Assembly: GCF_038003045.1 (NCBI RefSeq)
Contig: NZ_JBBOOK010000001.1
Location: 496,001-560,000, forward strand
DNA from: Sporosarcina sp. FSL W7-1349
GTDB taxonomy: Bacteria > Bacillota > Bacilli > Bacillales_A > Planococcaceae
DNA length: 64,000 bases
Reading direction: 5' to 3'
How positions within the stretch are numbered: the first letter of the stretch is position 1; each line of letters starts with the position of its first letter. Made by a program: the position numbers and the translations under genes. The notes under the pieces were generated by a model, which did not search any database, was not told the origin of the DNA, and saw only the letters and a list, made by a program, of their open reading frames with translations. Positions 1 through 8,610 of the stretch are shown here, piece after piece.

Positions 1-505
1 TGCTTGTGGTCTGCCGAAAGGGGATAAGCTCGATTTGATCGTCCAAAAAGGGACGGAGCTCGGGATGGCAGGCATCATCCCTTTTCAAGCGGAACGCTCT
101 ATTGTGAAATGGGATGAGAAGAAGGGCGGCAAAAAGGTCGAGCGGTTGCAGAAAATCGCCAAGGAAGCGGCGGAGCAATGCCATCGCACCCGCATTCCGA
201 CCGTGTCGAGTCCGATGACATTCCGTCAATTGCTAGCTGAAGCAACCAACTTCGACGTGCTCCTATTGGCGGATGAAGAAGATGCCAAAAGCGGAGAACC
301 GCATAAGATTGCAGAGCGGCTGAAAAACGTGTATCATAAACAAACGGTACTGGCTGTTTTCGGACCGGAAGGCGGCCTGTCCCGAACGGAAGCGGAAGCG
401 CTGCGATCGGCAGGATTCCTTCCAATGTCGTTAGGCCCAAGAATTTTACGCACGGAGACGGCACCTTTCTATCTATTGTCCGCCCTGTCTTACGAATTTG
501 AATGA
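1..505 (+). CDS. rsmE: 16S rRNA m3U1498 methyltransferase RsmE (3' part)
   Basis: RsmE methylates N3 of U1498 in 16S rRNA using S-adenosylmethionine. The frame is open from base 2, so the true start lies upstream of the window and only about 167 C-terminal codons are present. Visible family signatures are LPKGDKLDLIVQKGTELG, then VFGPEGGLSRTEAEAL (SAM-binding loop of the SPOUT knot) and LGPRILRTETAP near the C terminus. A TTG at 35 could be mistaken for a start, but the homologous sequence continues upstream of it. The stop is followed 16 bp later by mtaB, as in Bacillus (yqeU-yqeV), which suggests cotranscription. Confidence 0.95.
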   Translation, partial: ACGLPKGDKLDLIVQKGTELGMAGIIPFQAERSIVKWDEKKGGKKVERLQKIAKEAAEQCHRTRIPTVSSPMTFRQLLAEATNFDVLLLADEEDAKSGEPHKIAERLKNVYHKQTVLAVFGPEGGLSRTEAEALRSAGFLPMSLGPRILRTETAPFYLLSALSYEFE

Positions 506-521
506 AAGAGGTGAGCAGCCC

Positions 522-1862
522 ATGTCTTCTGTCGCTTTTCAAACGCTAGGCTGCAAAGTGAACCATTATGAGACGGAGGCGATCTGGCAACTTTTCAAAG
601 AAGCGGGTTATGAACGCGTGGATTTTGATAAGAATGCGGACGTCTACGTGATTAATACATGTACTGTCACGAATACAGGTGACAAGAAAAGTCGCCAGGT
701 GATCCGGCGCGCCATCCGGAAAAATCCGGACGGTGTCATTTGTGTAACGGGTTGTTATGCCCAGACTTCGCCGGCGGAAATCATGGCCATTCCGGGAGTC
801 GATATTGTGGTAGGCACGCAGGACCGGGTGAAACTGCTCGGCTTGATCGACGAATACCGCAACGAGCGCCAACCGATCAACGCAGTCCGCAATATTATGA
901 AAAACCGGGTGTACGAAGAGTTGGACGTTCCAGCATTTACGGATCGGACCCGTGCTTCCCTCAAAATCCAGGAAGGCTGCAATAATTTCTGTACATTTTG
1001 CATTATTCCATGGGCGCGCGGCTTGATGCGTTCCCGTGATCCGCAAGAGGTCATTCGCCAAGCTCAACAGCTTGTCGATGCCGGCTATTTGGAAATTGTC
1101 CTGACGGGCATCCATACGGGAGGCTACGGTGAGGATTTGAAGGATTATAACCTCGCCCGTCTTCTACGCCATCTGGAATCCGAAGTGAAAGGTTTGAAAC
1201 GGCTTCGCATAAGTTCCATCGAAGCGAGCCAGTTGACGGATGAAGTTATTCAAGTGTTGAAAGAATCAAAAATCGTCGTTCGACATCTTCATATCCCGAT
1301 CCAATCGGGTTCTAATACGGTGCTTAAACGGATGCGCCGGAAATACACGATGGAGTTTTTCGCGGAACGCTTAGACCGTTTGCGGGAAGCCCTTCCTCAA
1401 CTGGCGATCACTTCCGACGTCATTGTCGGGTTCCCGGGTGAGACGGAAGAGGAGTTCATGGACACATACAATTTCATCCGGGATCATCGGTTCTCCGAAC
1501 TGCATGTCTTCCCGTATTCAAAACGGACAGGCACACCGGCAGCGCGGATGGAAGACCAAGTGGACGAAGAAGTGAAGAACGAGAGAGTACACCGATTGCT
1601 TGAATTGAACGACCAGCTGGCGAAAGAATATGCCTCTTCCTTCGAGAATGAAGTGCTCGAAGTCATTCCGGAAGAGCGATATAAGGAAGACCCGGAAAGC
1701 GGTTTGTATGAAGGCTATACCGATAACTACTTGAAGGTCGTCCTCCCAGCTGATGAATCCATGGTCGGTAAAATTGTACGCGTAAAAATCAATAAAGCGG
1801 GCTATCCTTACAATGAAGGCCAATTTGTCCGCGTTGTAGACGAACAAAAAATCTTTGCCTAA
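522..1862 (+). CDS. mtaB: tRNA t6A37 methylthiotransferase MtaB
   Basis: Radical-SAM enzyme that converts t6A37 to ms2t6A37 in tRNAs reading ANN codons. It is 446 aa, the usual length. The N-terminal UPF0004 domain carries C11, C47 and C78, the expected ligands of the auxiliary 4Fe-4S cluster. The radical-SAM motif CNNFCTFC gives C153, C157 and C160. The GGY-type loop and a C-terminal TRAM domain follow. I chose the ATG at 522 because AAAGAGGTG lies 8 bp upstream; an in-frame ATG at 498 overlaps rsmE and has no good ribosome site. A terminator follows. Confidence 0.95.
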   Translation: MSSVAFQTLGCKVNHYETEAIWQLFKEAGYERVDFDKNADVYVINTCTVTNTGDKKSRQVIRRAIRKNPDGVICVTGCYAQTSPAEIMAIPGVDIVVGTQDRVKLLGLIDEYRNERQPINAVRNIMKNRVYEELDVPAFTDRTRASLKIQEGCNNFCTFCIIPWARGLMRSRDPQEVIRQAQQLVDAGYLEIVLTGIHTGGYGEDLKDYNLARLLRHLESEVKGLKRLRISSIEASQLTDEVIQVLKESKIVVRHLHIPIQSGSNTVLKRMRRKYTMEFFAERLDRLREALPQLAITSDVIVGFPGETEEEFMDTYNFIRDHRFSELHVFPYSKRTGTPAARMEDQVDEEVKNERVHRLLELNDQLAKEYASSFENEVLEVIPEERYKEDPESGLYEGYTDNYLKVVLPADESMVGKIVRVKINKAGYPYNEGQFVRVVDEQKIFA

Positions 1863-1864
1863 GA

Positions 1865-1908
1865 AAAACAGCTGTTCCATCCAAAATTTGGAGGGGACAG
1901 CTTTTTTC
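1865..1908 (+). terminator. Rho-independent terminator after mtaB
   Basis: The inverted repeat AGCTGT...ACAGCT is extended by U-G pairs (TCC against GGG) and followed by six T at 1902-1907. It ends the rsmE-mtaB transcript. Confidence 0.85.
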
Positions 1909-1970
1909 GTGCGCCGTCAAACGTCAATTGGTAAGATGGGGAGAGCGACTATCTTGAGGAGGAATTTGTA

Positions 1971-2642
1971 TTGGTTACGAAATTTGCATCCTATATCGAT
2001 CATACGGCGTTGAAAGCTGAAACTAACAAAGGGGAAATCCTGGCCTTATGTGAGGAAGCGAAAAACTATTCATTTGCATCCGTCTGCGTCAATCCAGCTT
2101 GGGTTAAAACAGCCGTAGCCGCATTGCAAGGCTCATCGGTGAAAGTATGCACGGTTATCGGGTTTCCGCTAGGTGCATCCACTACGGAAACAAAAGCATT
2201 CGAGGCCGAAAACACCATCGCCAACGGAGCAACTGAAGTGGACATGGTGTTGAACATCGGTGCGTTGAAAAGCGGCGAATACGAGCTTGTGAAGGAGGAT
2301 ATTCAAGCCGTTGTGAACGCGGCAAAAGGGAAAGCGCTCGTCAAAGTCATTATCGAGACATCCTTATTGACAGACGCGGAGAAAAGAAAAGCATGCGAAT
2401 TATCGGTTGCAGCCGGGGCGGATTTTGTCAAAACATCGACAGGGTTTTCGACCGGGGGAGCAACTGAAGAAGATGTCAAGCTGATGCGGGCGGTCGTCGG
2501 CCCGGAAATGGGAGTCAAAGCATCTGGCGGCGTCCGGAATATAGAAGATATGAAAAAAATGATTGATGCGGGAGCAACGAGGATCGGCGCCAGTTCAGGC
2601 GTACAAATCATGGAAGGGCTAGCTGCCGAAACGGATTATTAA
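1971..2642 (+). CDS. deoC: Deoxyribose-phosphate aldolase DeoC
   Basis: Cytoplasmic class I aldolase that cleaves 2-deoxyribose-5-phosphate to glyceraldehyde-3-phosphate and acetaldehyde in deoxynucleoside catabolism. It is 223 aa, full length. The Schiff-base lysine is K154 in [14 protein letters not shown]. The (beta/alpha)8 barrel shows YIDHT at the N terminus, EVDMVLNIG around D91 and VKASGGVR near the C terminus. The start is TTG at 1971, preceded by GAGGAGG. The gene stands alone here, with no pdp or nup gene beside it; in B. subtilis deoC is elsewhere (dra-nupC-pdp). Confidence 0.95.
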   Translation: MVTKFASYIDHTALKAETNKGEILALCEEAKNYSFASVCVNPAWVKTAVAALQGSSVKVCTVIGFPLGASTTETKAFEAENTIANGATEVDMVLNIGALKSGEYELVKEDIQAVVNAAKGKALVKVIIETSLLTDAEKRKACELSVAAGADFVKTSTGFSTGGATEEDVKLMRAVVGPEMGVKASGGVRNIEDMKKMIDAGATRIGASSGVQIMEGLAAETDY

Positions 2643-2777
2643 AGCCGAAAAGGGCTCACGAGATGACAGTGGAACACTCCCGCTATCTCCGAGCGCTCGT
2701 AATTCATTCCTTTTCAAGCATGCAAGTCCATACCCCACCGGGATTTCCGGACTCTAATTATTTTTAAAAGTTTTATA

Positions 2778-2806
2778 TTGACCATCCATAAAACCTGTGT
2801 TACAAT
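2778..2806 (+). promoter_or_regulatory. Sigma-A promoter of rpsU
   Basis: TTGACC at 2778-2783 and TACAAT at 2801-2806 are separated by exactly 17 bp, about 60 bp before the rpsU start. The 2643-2777 stretch before it holds no gene, only an imperfect hairpin near 2654-2696 (GCTC..GAGAT with ATCTC.GAGC) that lacks a T tract. Confidence 0.75.
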
Positions 2807-2866
2807 TTTTTAGTACATGGCACATGGCTATGTTCCGAAGTGTGTTTGGAGGGAGGGACAAGAGAT

Positions 2867-3040
2867 ATGTCGAAAACTGTTGTTCGTAAAAACGAATCGC
2901 TTGAAGATGCTCTTCGCCGCTTCAAACGTACTGTATCCAAAAGTGGAACAATACAAGAGGTAAGAAAGCGTGAGTATTACGAGAAACCGAGTGTAAAACG
3001 TAAAAAGAAATCTGAGGCGGCTAGAAAACGTAAATTCTAA
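2867..3040 (+). CDS. rpsU: 30S ribosomal protein S21
   Basis: Small basic ribosomal protein of 57 aa that binds the 30S head near the anti-Shine-Dalgarno end of 16S rRNA. The sequence begins [19 protein letters not shown] and ends in a [14 protein letters not shown] tail, both typical of S21. ATG 2867 has GGAGGGAGG upstream; an in-frame ATG at 2840 overlaps that ribosome site and is rejected. In Bacillus rpsU is followed by yqeY; here yqeY is absent and yqeZ comes next. Confidence 0.97.
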   Translation: MSKTVVRKNESLEDALRRFKRTVSKSGTIQEVRKREYYEKPSVKRKKKSEAARKRKF

Positions 3041-3092
3041 TCCCCTTATTTCTAAATCGGTAACTCTATCATTACTGAAATCAAACATTCGT

Positions 3093-3128
3093 AAACCGGA
3101 AAATCCGTCAAAGGGTTCTCCGGTTTAT
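3093..3128 (+). terminator. Terminator after rpsU
   Basis: AAACCGGA (3093-3100) pairs with TCCGGTTT around an 18-nt loop and is followed by a short T-rich run. It separates rpsU from yqeZ-floA. Confidence 0.7.
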
Positions 3129-3243
3129 TTGTATTTCAGAAAATGAGACTTTATCGCCGCAAATATAGATAAAAATGAAACCAACGGGCTTTTCATACGT
3201 ATAAAGAGATATAATGGAACTAGAGAAAGAGGTGACAAACATC

Positions 3244-4575
3244 ATGCGTAAATTCTTGGGAAATACGTTACTGCTCCTCTTCGTTTTATCCGCAATGGTT
3301 ATACCTTTTTCCGGAACAGATGCTGCTGCGCAAAAAGTTTACAAAGTTCCGGTTCACAATGAGATTGAAAAGGGGCTTTACGCTTTCTTACAGCGCTCCT
3401 TCCAAGAGGCGGAGGAGGCGGGGGCGAACGCTATTTTCCTCGATCTCGATACACCAGGCGGCTTTACCGACGCGGCCGGGAAAATAGCCCAGCTGTTCGA
3501 AGTCACGGATATGCCGATTATCGCATTCATTGATAACGAAGCGTTATCTGCCGGGGCGTTTCTAGCCCTTCATGCGGACCGAATTTATATGGTGCCAACC
3601 GGGACGATGGGTGCATCGCAAGTCATTGAGTCTACGGGAAATGCGGCGGGCGCCAAAGCCCATAGTGCATGGGTTGCGAACATGATTAGCGCGGCAGAAT
3701 CATCCGGACGGAACCCATTATATGCCGAAGCCATGGCGGAACCTAACATTGACTTGCCTAAATACCGGGCCGGTAAAGGGGACCTCTTGACACTTACGGC
3801 GAAGGAGGCGGAGGAAGTTCGATATAGTGATGGTACGGTCTCCACGTTTAAGGAGCTTTTGGAGGTGACAGGCTATGCGGATGCGGAAGTCGTTTCGACA
3901 AACGAAACGTTCGCGGAAAGCATCGCCCGCTTCGTCACAAATCCGATCGTCGTGCCCATTTTACTGTCTGTTGCTAGCCTGGGCATCGTGTTGGAACTGT
4001 ATTCACCCGGGTTCGGAGTGCCAGGTATGATGGGTCTCGCGGCACTGTTCTTGTTTTTCTTCGGCCATCTAGTGGCAGGGCTTGCCGGTTATGAGACGAT
4101 CATCCTCTTTATTATCGGGATTGGTCTTGTTATCGCCGAGTTTTTCTTGCCAGGCGGGATTGCAGGGATTATCGGCTCCCTTGCAATCATCGGAAGTATC
4201 ATTATGGCTGGCGGCAATCCGCTTTACATGGGGATTTCGGTCTTGATTGCGATTGCTATCGCCGCCACAGGGATGGGGATCATTATGAAGTTTTTTGGAA
4301 AAAAACTGCATTTGCTGAACAAGATGGTGTTGATGGATGCTACGGACACGGAAAGCGGTTATGTATCCAACGTCAATCGGGTCGAATTGCTTGGAAAAGT
4401 TGCGAAGACGACGACGCCCCTCCGTCCAGCCGGTACAATCGAATTGGACGGGGAACGGATTGATGTCGTTTCGCAAGGAAGTTACATTGACCGTGGAAAA
4501 GATGTTATCATTGTGAAGGTTGAAGGTTCCCGTATCGTAGTGCGGGAAACCGATGAAAAGGGGGAAAATGAATAA
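3244..4575 (+). CDS. yqeZ: NfeD-family membrane serine protease YqeZ
   Basis: Long-form NfeD (STOPP family) protein, 443 aa. A cleavable-looking signal peptide (residues 1-30) is followed by a ClpP-like serine protease domain with FLDLDTPGG and [12 protein letters not shown], whose serine is the probable nucleophile. Four to five membrane segments span roughly residues 240-360, and a C-terminal NfeD OB-fold follows. ATG 3244 has AAAGAGGTG upstream; ATG 3214 precedes that site and is rejected. The stop overlaps floA by one base, and the family is known to act with flotillins in membrane microdomains. The proteolytic substrate is unknown. Confidence 0.9.
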   Translation: MRKFLGNTLLLLFVLSAMVIPFSGTDAAAQKVYKVPVHNEIEKGLYAFLQRSFQEAEEAGANAIFLDLDTPGGFTDAAGKIAQLFEVTDMPIIAFIDNEALSAGAFLALHADRIYMVPTGTMGASQVIESTGNAAGAKAHSAWVANMISAAESSGRNPLYAEAMAEPNIDLPKYRAGKGDLLTLTAKEAEEVRYSDGTVSTFKELLEVTGYADAEVVSTNETFAESIARFVTNPIVVPILLSVASLGIVLELYSPGFGVPGMMGLAALFLFFFGHLVAGLAGYETIILFIIGIGLVIAEFFLPGGIAGIIGSLAIIGSIIMAGGNPLYMGISVLIAIAIAATGMGIIMKFFGKKLHLLNKMVLMDATDTESGYVSNVNRVELLGKVAKTTTPLRPAGTIELDGERIDVVSQGSYIDRGKDVIIVKVEGSRIVVRETDEKGENE

Positions 4576-5591
4576 TGCCAGCAATTTTGGGAACTGGAAG
4601 TACGATTACGATCGTTGCCATCGCGTTCGTCGCGATCCTAGTTTTATCTGTATTTTTTACGTTAGTGCCCGTGACTCTCTGGATTTCCGCGATGGCCGCC
4701 GGAGTGCGCGTCAGTATCTTCACGCTCATCGGGATGAGACTCCGTCGGGTTATCCCAAGCCGGGTCGTAAATCCATTGATCAAAGCGCATAAGGCGGGTT
4801 TAAATGTAAGCATTAACCAACTAGAAAGCCACTACCTTGCCGGAGGGAATGTCGACCGGGTTGTCAATGCCTTGATCGCAGCCCACCGTGCAAACATTGA
4901 ACTGACATTTGAACGTGCCGCCGCAATCGATCTTGCGGGTCGTGACGTTTTAGAAGCGGTGCAGATGTCCGTTAACCCGAAAGTCATCGAAACGCCATTC
5001 ATTGCGGGCGTTGCAATGAACGGGATTGAGGTGAAAGCGAAGGCGCGGATCACCGTCCGTGCAAATATCGACCGTCTCGTCGGGGGAGCCGGGGAAGAGA
5101 CTGTGGTCGCCCGTGTCGGGGAAGGGATCGTTTCTACTATTGGTTCATCGGTAGACCATGCCAAAGTACTGGAAAATCCCGATATGATTTCCCAGACGGT
5201 GCTTGCGAAAGGACTGGATTCAGGAACTGCTTTCGAAATTCTCTCTATCGATATTGCGGATGTTGATATCGGGAAGAATATCGGTGCGGAACTTCAAACA
5301 GAACAAGCGATGGCTGACAAGAACATTGCTCAAGCCAAAGCGGAAGAGCGTCGTGCGATGGCCGTCGCCAACGAACAGGAAATGAAAGCGAAAGTCCAAG
5401 AAATGCGTGCGAAAGTGGTCGGCGCCGAGGCGGAAGTTCCGCTTGCTATGGCGGAGGCACTCCGTACAGGCAATATCGGAATTATGGATTACATGAATTA
5501 TAAAAATATCCAAGCCGATACAGGAATGCGTGACTCCATCAGTAAATTAGGCGGCGAAACACAAACGCCTAATGATAAAAAGCAATCGTAA
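4575..5591 (+). CDS. floA: Flotillin-like protein FloA
   Basis: Scaffold of functional membrane microdomains, 338 aa, as in B. subtilis YqfA. A hydrophobic hairpin lies at residues 1-40, followed by a flotillin/PHB-like domain and a C-terminal Ala/Glu/Lys-rich coiled coil with repeated EEMK/AKAEERR patterns that supports oligomerisation. The start overlaps the yqeZ stop by one base (TAATG), indicating translational coupling. The family assignment is secure; its clients in this organism are not visible. Confidence 0.95.
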   Translation: MPAILGTGSTITIVAIAFVAILVLSVFFTLVPVTLWISAMAAGVRVSIFTLIGMRLRRVIPSRVVNPLIKAHKAGLNVSINQLESHYLAGGNVDRVVNALIAAHRANIELTFERAAAIDLAGRDVLEAVQMSVNPKVIETPFIAGVAMNGIEVKAKARITVRANIDRLVGGAGEETVVARVGEGIVSTIGSSVDHAKVLENPDMISQTVLAKGLDSGTAFEILSIDIADVDIGKNIGAELQTEQAMADKNIAQAKAEERRAMAVANEQEMKAKVQEMRAKVVGAEAEVPLAMAEALRTGNIGIMDYMNYKNIQADTGMRDSISKLGGETQTPNDKKQS

Positions 5592-5625
5592 GAACTGATG
5601 CTGTCCCGGAAAGGGGTTGTGTGAA

Positions 5626-6120
5626 ATGGAAGGAATAGTTTTGCTCATCATTTCACTGATTATCGGATCGTTTTTCAATGGCAGCAAAAACAAGAAAGAG
5701 CCGCCTAAAACAGGTGCAAAACCTTTTACCGCTACGGGCAAGGTGGAACCGCCTGCCAAGGCAGATGACCCGCTGAAAAGGTTGAAAGACCTGTCTAGGG
5801 AGATGTACAAGGAAATTCAAAAGGAACTGCAGACGGAAGACGACGAGCCGCCTAGCCGGCAGACAGCGCCCAATCGGCCAAAAGAAGAACCGGCGCCGTC
5901 ACCTCAAGTCGTTGTAGCGGAAGCTATGCCTGAACTTCCTCGCCGGATCCAGGAGTCCGTCATGGAAAAGCACCGAGGTCGACTTTCGGCGCATAGCAGC
6001 AACCCTAAGCCTGAGTTCCAATCGGAAAGCGCACATGATCTTTTCCCGCAAAGCGAACAGGATATTTTGAAAGGGATCATCTTTTCTGAAATTTTAGGTC
6101 CGCCAAAATCGAAACGGTAA
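5626..6120 (+). CDS. Membrane-anchored low-complexity protein downstream of floA
   Basis: A 164-aa protein with one N-terminal membrane segment (EGIVLLIISLIIGSFF), then a long polar, Pro/Lys/Glu-rich region that looks disordered. It has a short conserved-looking C-terminal end (FPQSEQDILKGIIFSEILGPPK). It occupies the position of yqfB in the yqeZ-floA operon, 34 bp after floA, but I cannot show that it is homologous to YqfB. ATG 5626 has AAAGGGG 9 bp upstream. The terminator right after it marks the end of the operon. Its function is unknown; a tail that binds a FloA-associated protein is only a guess. Confidence 0.8.
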   Translation: MEGIVLLIISLIIGSFFNGSKNKKEPPKTGAKPFTATGKVEPPAKADDPLKRLKDLSREMYKEIQKELQTEDDEPPSRQTAPNRPKEEPAPSPQVVVAEAMPELPRRIQESVMEKHRGRLSAHSSNPKPEFQSESAHDLFPQSEQDILKGIIFSEILGPPKSKR

Positions 6121-6127
6121 TCATCGA

Positions 6128-6165
6128 CCCCCTATTCCTATCATAGATATGGATAGGGGGTTTTT
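6128..6165 (+). terminator. Terminator whose 3' arm holds the yqfC ribosome site
   Basis: CCCCCTAT (6128-6135) pairs with ATAGGGGG (6153-6160), followed by TTTTT. The AGGGGG of the 3' arm is also the only Shine-Dalgarno-like sequence before the yqfC ATG at 6171 (spacing 10). The same hairpin may thus end the floA operon and mask yqfC translation in read-through transcripts. Confidence 0.8.
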
Positions 6166-6170
6166 ATCTG

Positions 6171-6425
6171 ATGAAAAAACTATTTAAAACCGGTGCATCC
6201 ATTACAATTGAAGACTATACATCCTTGCATATCAACGGTCCTTTTCATTTGCGAAAGCTCGGCCCCGACTACGCAACCGTCCAATCCGGTGAGTATTTGA
6301 TCACCGTCGAAGGGGAAGAAATGACGGTCGATGTCCTTTCCGAGGAAGTCGCCCTTTTCACTTTCAACGTAATCCGAAACGTACAGATGGTATTGGCCGA
6401 TGAAACGGGGTCTTCCCATGTTTGA
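6171..6425 (+). CDS. yqfC: Sporulation protein YqfC
   Basis: An 84-aa YabP/YqfC-family protein made during sporulation; in B. subtilis yqfC-yqfD is a SigE-dependent mother-cell pair. The sequence is a predicted beta-rich fold (SITIEDYTSLHINGPFHLRK, then LITVEGEEMTVDVLSEE). It overlaps yqfD by 8 bp. I could not pick out a convincing SigE promoter between 6120 and 6171, where the floA-operon terminator sits. Its presence argues for a spore-forming host. Confidence 0.88.
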   Translation: MKKLFKTGASITIEDYTSLHINGPFHLRKLGPDYATVQSGEYLITVEGEEMTVDVLSEEVALFTFNVIRNVQMVLADETGSSHV

Positions 6426-7524
6426 TAAATGGTACCGCATCAAACTCACTGGAAAAGGGGACGTTGGAAAATTCCTTGCAGACCTGACCTCGAAAGGGAT
6501 CCAAATCCGCTCCTTATCGATCGATCACCAAATCGCTACATTTCGGACGGACCGGAAAGGACTGGCCCAGCTACGGAAACATAGGAGAGCATTCCGCCTC
6601 AAATTCACCGTCACCGGCCCACAGCAGGACAGCGGCGCTAAACGTATTATCCTGACCCCGTTATTCCTGATTGCATGCGCCATTCCATTCGCCTGTTCCT
6701 TTTTTCTATGGACCGTGCAAGTGGAATCCGACCGGCCCGAAGTGGTCGACCGGATCGAGGCGAAGTTGGAAGCAGCATCGATCGTTCCGCTGCGTCCGTT
6801 GGCTTTGCTGCCTGAAGAAGGGGAGATTCGAAGAAGCCTCATGAAGAATGATCCTTCTCTCTCTTGGATCCGCTTCCGGAAGGTGGGGACCTCCTTGACT
6901 GTCATTCCAATGCTTTCGCCCCCTTCCAATCGAATCGATGAACCGGCAGGCCCGCCATCCAATCTTGTTGCTCGTACTGGAGGGGTCATCACCCGTTTCG
7001 AATTGGAAAAAGGGGAACGGGTGGGAAGGGTTCATCAAACGGTGAGAAAGGGTGATGTCCTGGCGACGGGTGTCTTGGAGCAAGGTTCCAAAACTGTCAT
7101 CGTCGGTGCGGAAGGGGAAATCTATGCCGATTATTGGATGGAGTATCAATTCAGTATTCCAAGGACGATCACCTATCAAATGCAAGGGGAAGAAATTGTC
7201 GAACTTTCCTTCCGGGCGCCTTGGAAAAAAGAAGGGAAAGTAGATTTGGACAGCGGAGAGCGGACGTTTCCATGGCCGTTCATCCAGACAAAGCGATACA
7301 CGAATGAACTCACCGGAAAACTTGTTTTAGAGGAGGGTATGGAGAAGAGTGTCATCTTGCCTTTATTGAAAAATAAGTTTTTATCGGCTCCTTCGTCAAA
7401 AGCGATCATAAAAGATGAAAAAATTTTGCACGTCTCATTCGATAATGATAAAGTTAGTGGGACCGTACTATTTTTAATCAATGATGATATCGCAACAAAA
7501 AGACCGATTTCCCAAGGAGACTGA
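6418..7524 (+). CDS. yqfD: Sporulation protein YqfD
   Basis: Mother-cell sporulation membrane protein of 368 aa, close to the family length of about 400. The cytoplasmic N-terminal region (FDKWYRIKLTGKGDVGKFL) is followed by one membrane segment near residue 85 (LTPLFLIACAIPFACSFFLW). A large extracytoplasmic domain follows with a TGGVITRFELEKGERV segment, resembling other spore proteins with a barrel-type fold. ATG 6418 follows ACGGGG and overlaps the yqfC stop; ATG 6400 lies upstream of that site. The next gene, phoH, starts 6 bp after its stop. Confidence 0.9.
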   Translation: MFDKWYRIKLTGKGDVGKFLADLTSKGIQIRSLSIDHQIATFRTDRKGLAQLRKHRRAFRLKFTVTGPQQDSGAKRIILTPLFLIACAIPFACSFFLWTVQVESDRPEVVDRIEAKLEAASIVPLRPLALLPEEGEIRRSLMKNDPSLSWIRFRKVGTSLTVIPMLSPPSNRIDEPAGPPSNLVARTGGVITRFELEKGERVGRVHQTVRKGDVLATGVLEQGSKTVIVGAEGEIYADYWMEYQFSIPRTITYQMQGEEIVELSFRAPWKKEGKVDLDSGERTFPWPFIQTKRYTNELTGKLVLEEGMEKSVILPLLKNKFLSAPSSKAIIKDEKILHVSFDNDKVSGTVLFLINDDIATKRPISQGD

Positions 7525-7529
7525 AGCTA

Positions 7530-8492
7530 TTGGATGAACAAATGACGCAACTCCATATCGAAGATCCGAACGAGGCTGTCATGCTTCTCGGAATTTCCGA
7601 TCAGAATATGAAATTAATCGAAGAAGCTTTGGATTTATCCATCATGACACGGGGTGACACGATCTCCCTTGAAGGGCCGGAACAAAACCGCCTATTGGCC
7701 AAGGAACTCCTCGAACAACTGTTGAAAGTAATCCGACGAGGCATTAATATTAATCAACGCGACGTCGTTTCAGCTATCGAGATGGCGAAAGCCGGGACAA
7801 TCGAGTATTTCTCAGAACTTTATGATGAAGAGATTGCAAGGAATACGAAAGGCAAAGCGATCCGGGCGAAAACGATCGGACAGCGGGAATACATTCAAGC
7901 AATCCGTCAAAAAGACCTAGTATTCTGCATCGGGCCGGCCGGAACAGGGAAGACCTATTTGGCTGTCGTCCTGGCTGTGCAGGCTATGAAAACCGGTTCT
8001 GTCAAGCGCATCATCTTGACCCGTCCGGCTGTGGAAGCGGGCGAAAGCCTCGGGTTCCTTCCAGGTGATCTGAAAGAAAAGGTGGACCCTTATTTGCGTC
8101 CTCTTTATGATGCGCTTCACGACGTATTAGGCGCTGAACATACGGACCGCCTCATTGAACGGGGAGTCATCGAAATCGCCCCGCTGGCCTACATGCGGGG
8201 AAGGACGCTGGATGATGCGTTTGTCATCCTTGATGAGGCCCAGAATACGACAAAGGCGCAGATGAAGATGTTCCTGACCCGGCTTGGATTTGGATCGAAG
8301 ATGGTCATCACTGGCGATAAAACCCAAATCGATTTGCCAAGAGGAACCGTTTCAGGGTTGATTGAAGTGGAAACCATCTTACAAAATGTGTCCGATATCC
8401 ATTTTCAATATTTGGAGCAGGGAGATGTCGTTCGGCATCCAATCGTCGCGAAAATCATTGCAGCATACGAAAAGGAGCAGTCGCAATCGTGA
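7530..8492 (+). CDS. phoH: PhoH-family ATPase
   Basis: Cytoplasmic P-loop ATPase of 320 aa with Walker A GPAGTGKT (about residues 134-141) and Walker B FVILDEAQN. The N-terminal 100 residues form a KH-like region typical of bacterial PhoH (YqfE). It is linked by context to RNA metabolism, since ybeY follows two genes on. The start is TTG 7530 with AAGGAGA 9 bp upstream. The stop codon lies inside the loop of the following terminator. Confidence 0.93.
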   Translation: MDEQMTQLHIEDPNEAVMLLGISDQNMKLIEEALDLSIMTRGDTISLEGPEQNRLLAKELLEQLLKVIRRGININQRDVVSAIEMAKAGTIEYFSELYDEEIARNTKGKAIRAKTIGQREYIQAIRQKDLVFCIGPAGTGKTYLAVVLAVQAMKTGSVKRIILTRPAVEAGESLGFLPGDLKEKVDPYLRPLYDALHDVLGAEHTDRLIERGVIEIAPLAYMRGRTLDDAFVILDEAQNTTKAQMKMFLTRLGFGSKMVITGDKTQIDLPRGTVSGLIEVETILQNVSDIHFQYLEQGDVVRHPIVAKIIAAYEKEQSQS

Positions 8493-8502
8493 CTGCTTTT
8501 TA
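8476..8502 (+). terminator. Terminator overlapping the phoH stop
   Basis: AGCAGTC (8476-8482) pairs with GACTGCT (8491-8497), followed by TTTTT. The phoH TGA at 8490-8492 lies at the loop and 3' arm. A second inverted repeat, GGACAAGC...GCTTGTCC, follows at about 8516-8557. Confidence 0.75.
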
Positions 8503-8610
8503 AACATGCGGAACTGGACAAGCTTCTATTCTTGTAGAAGAATTTCGCTTGTCCTGGAACCTTTTGTGCATGGCTGCCGTAAACCATAATAAAGATGCGG
8601 GGGGATCGGG

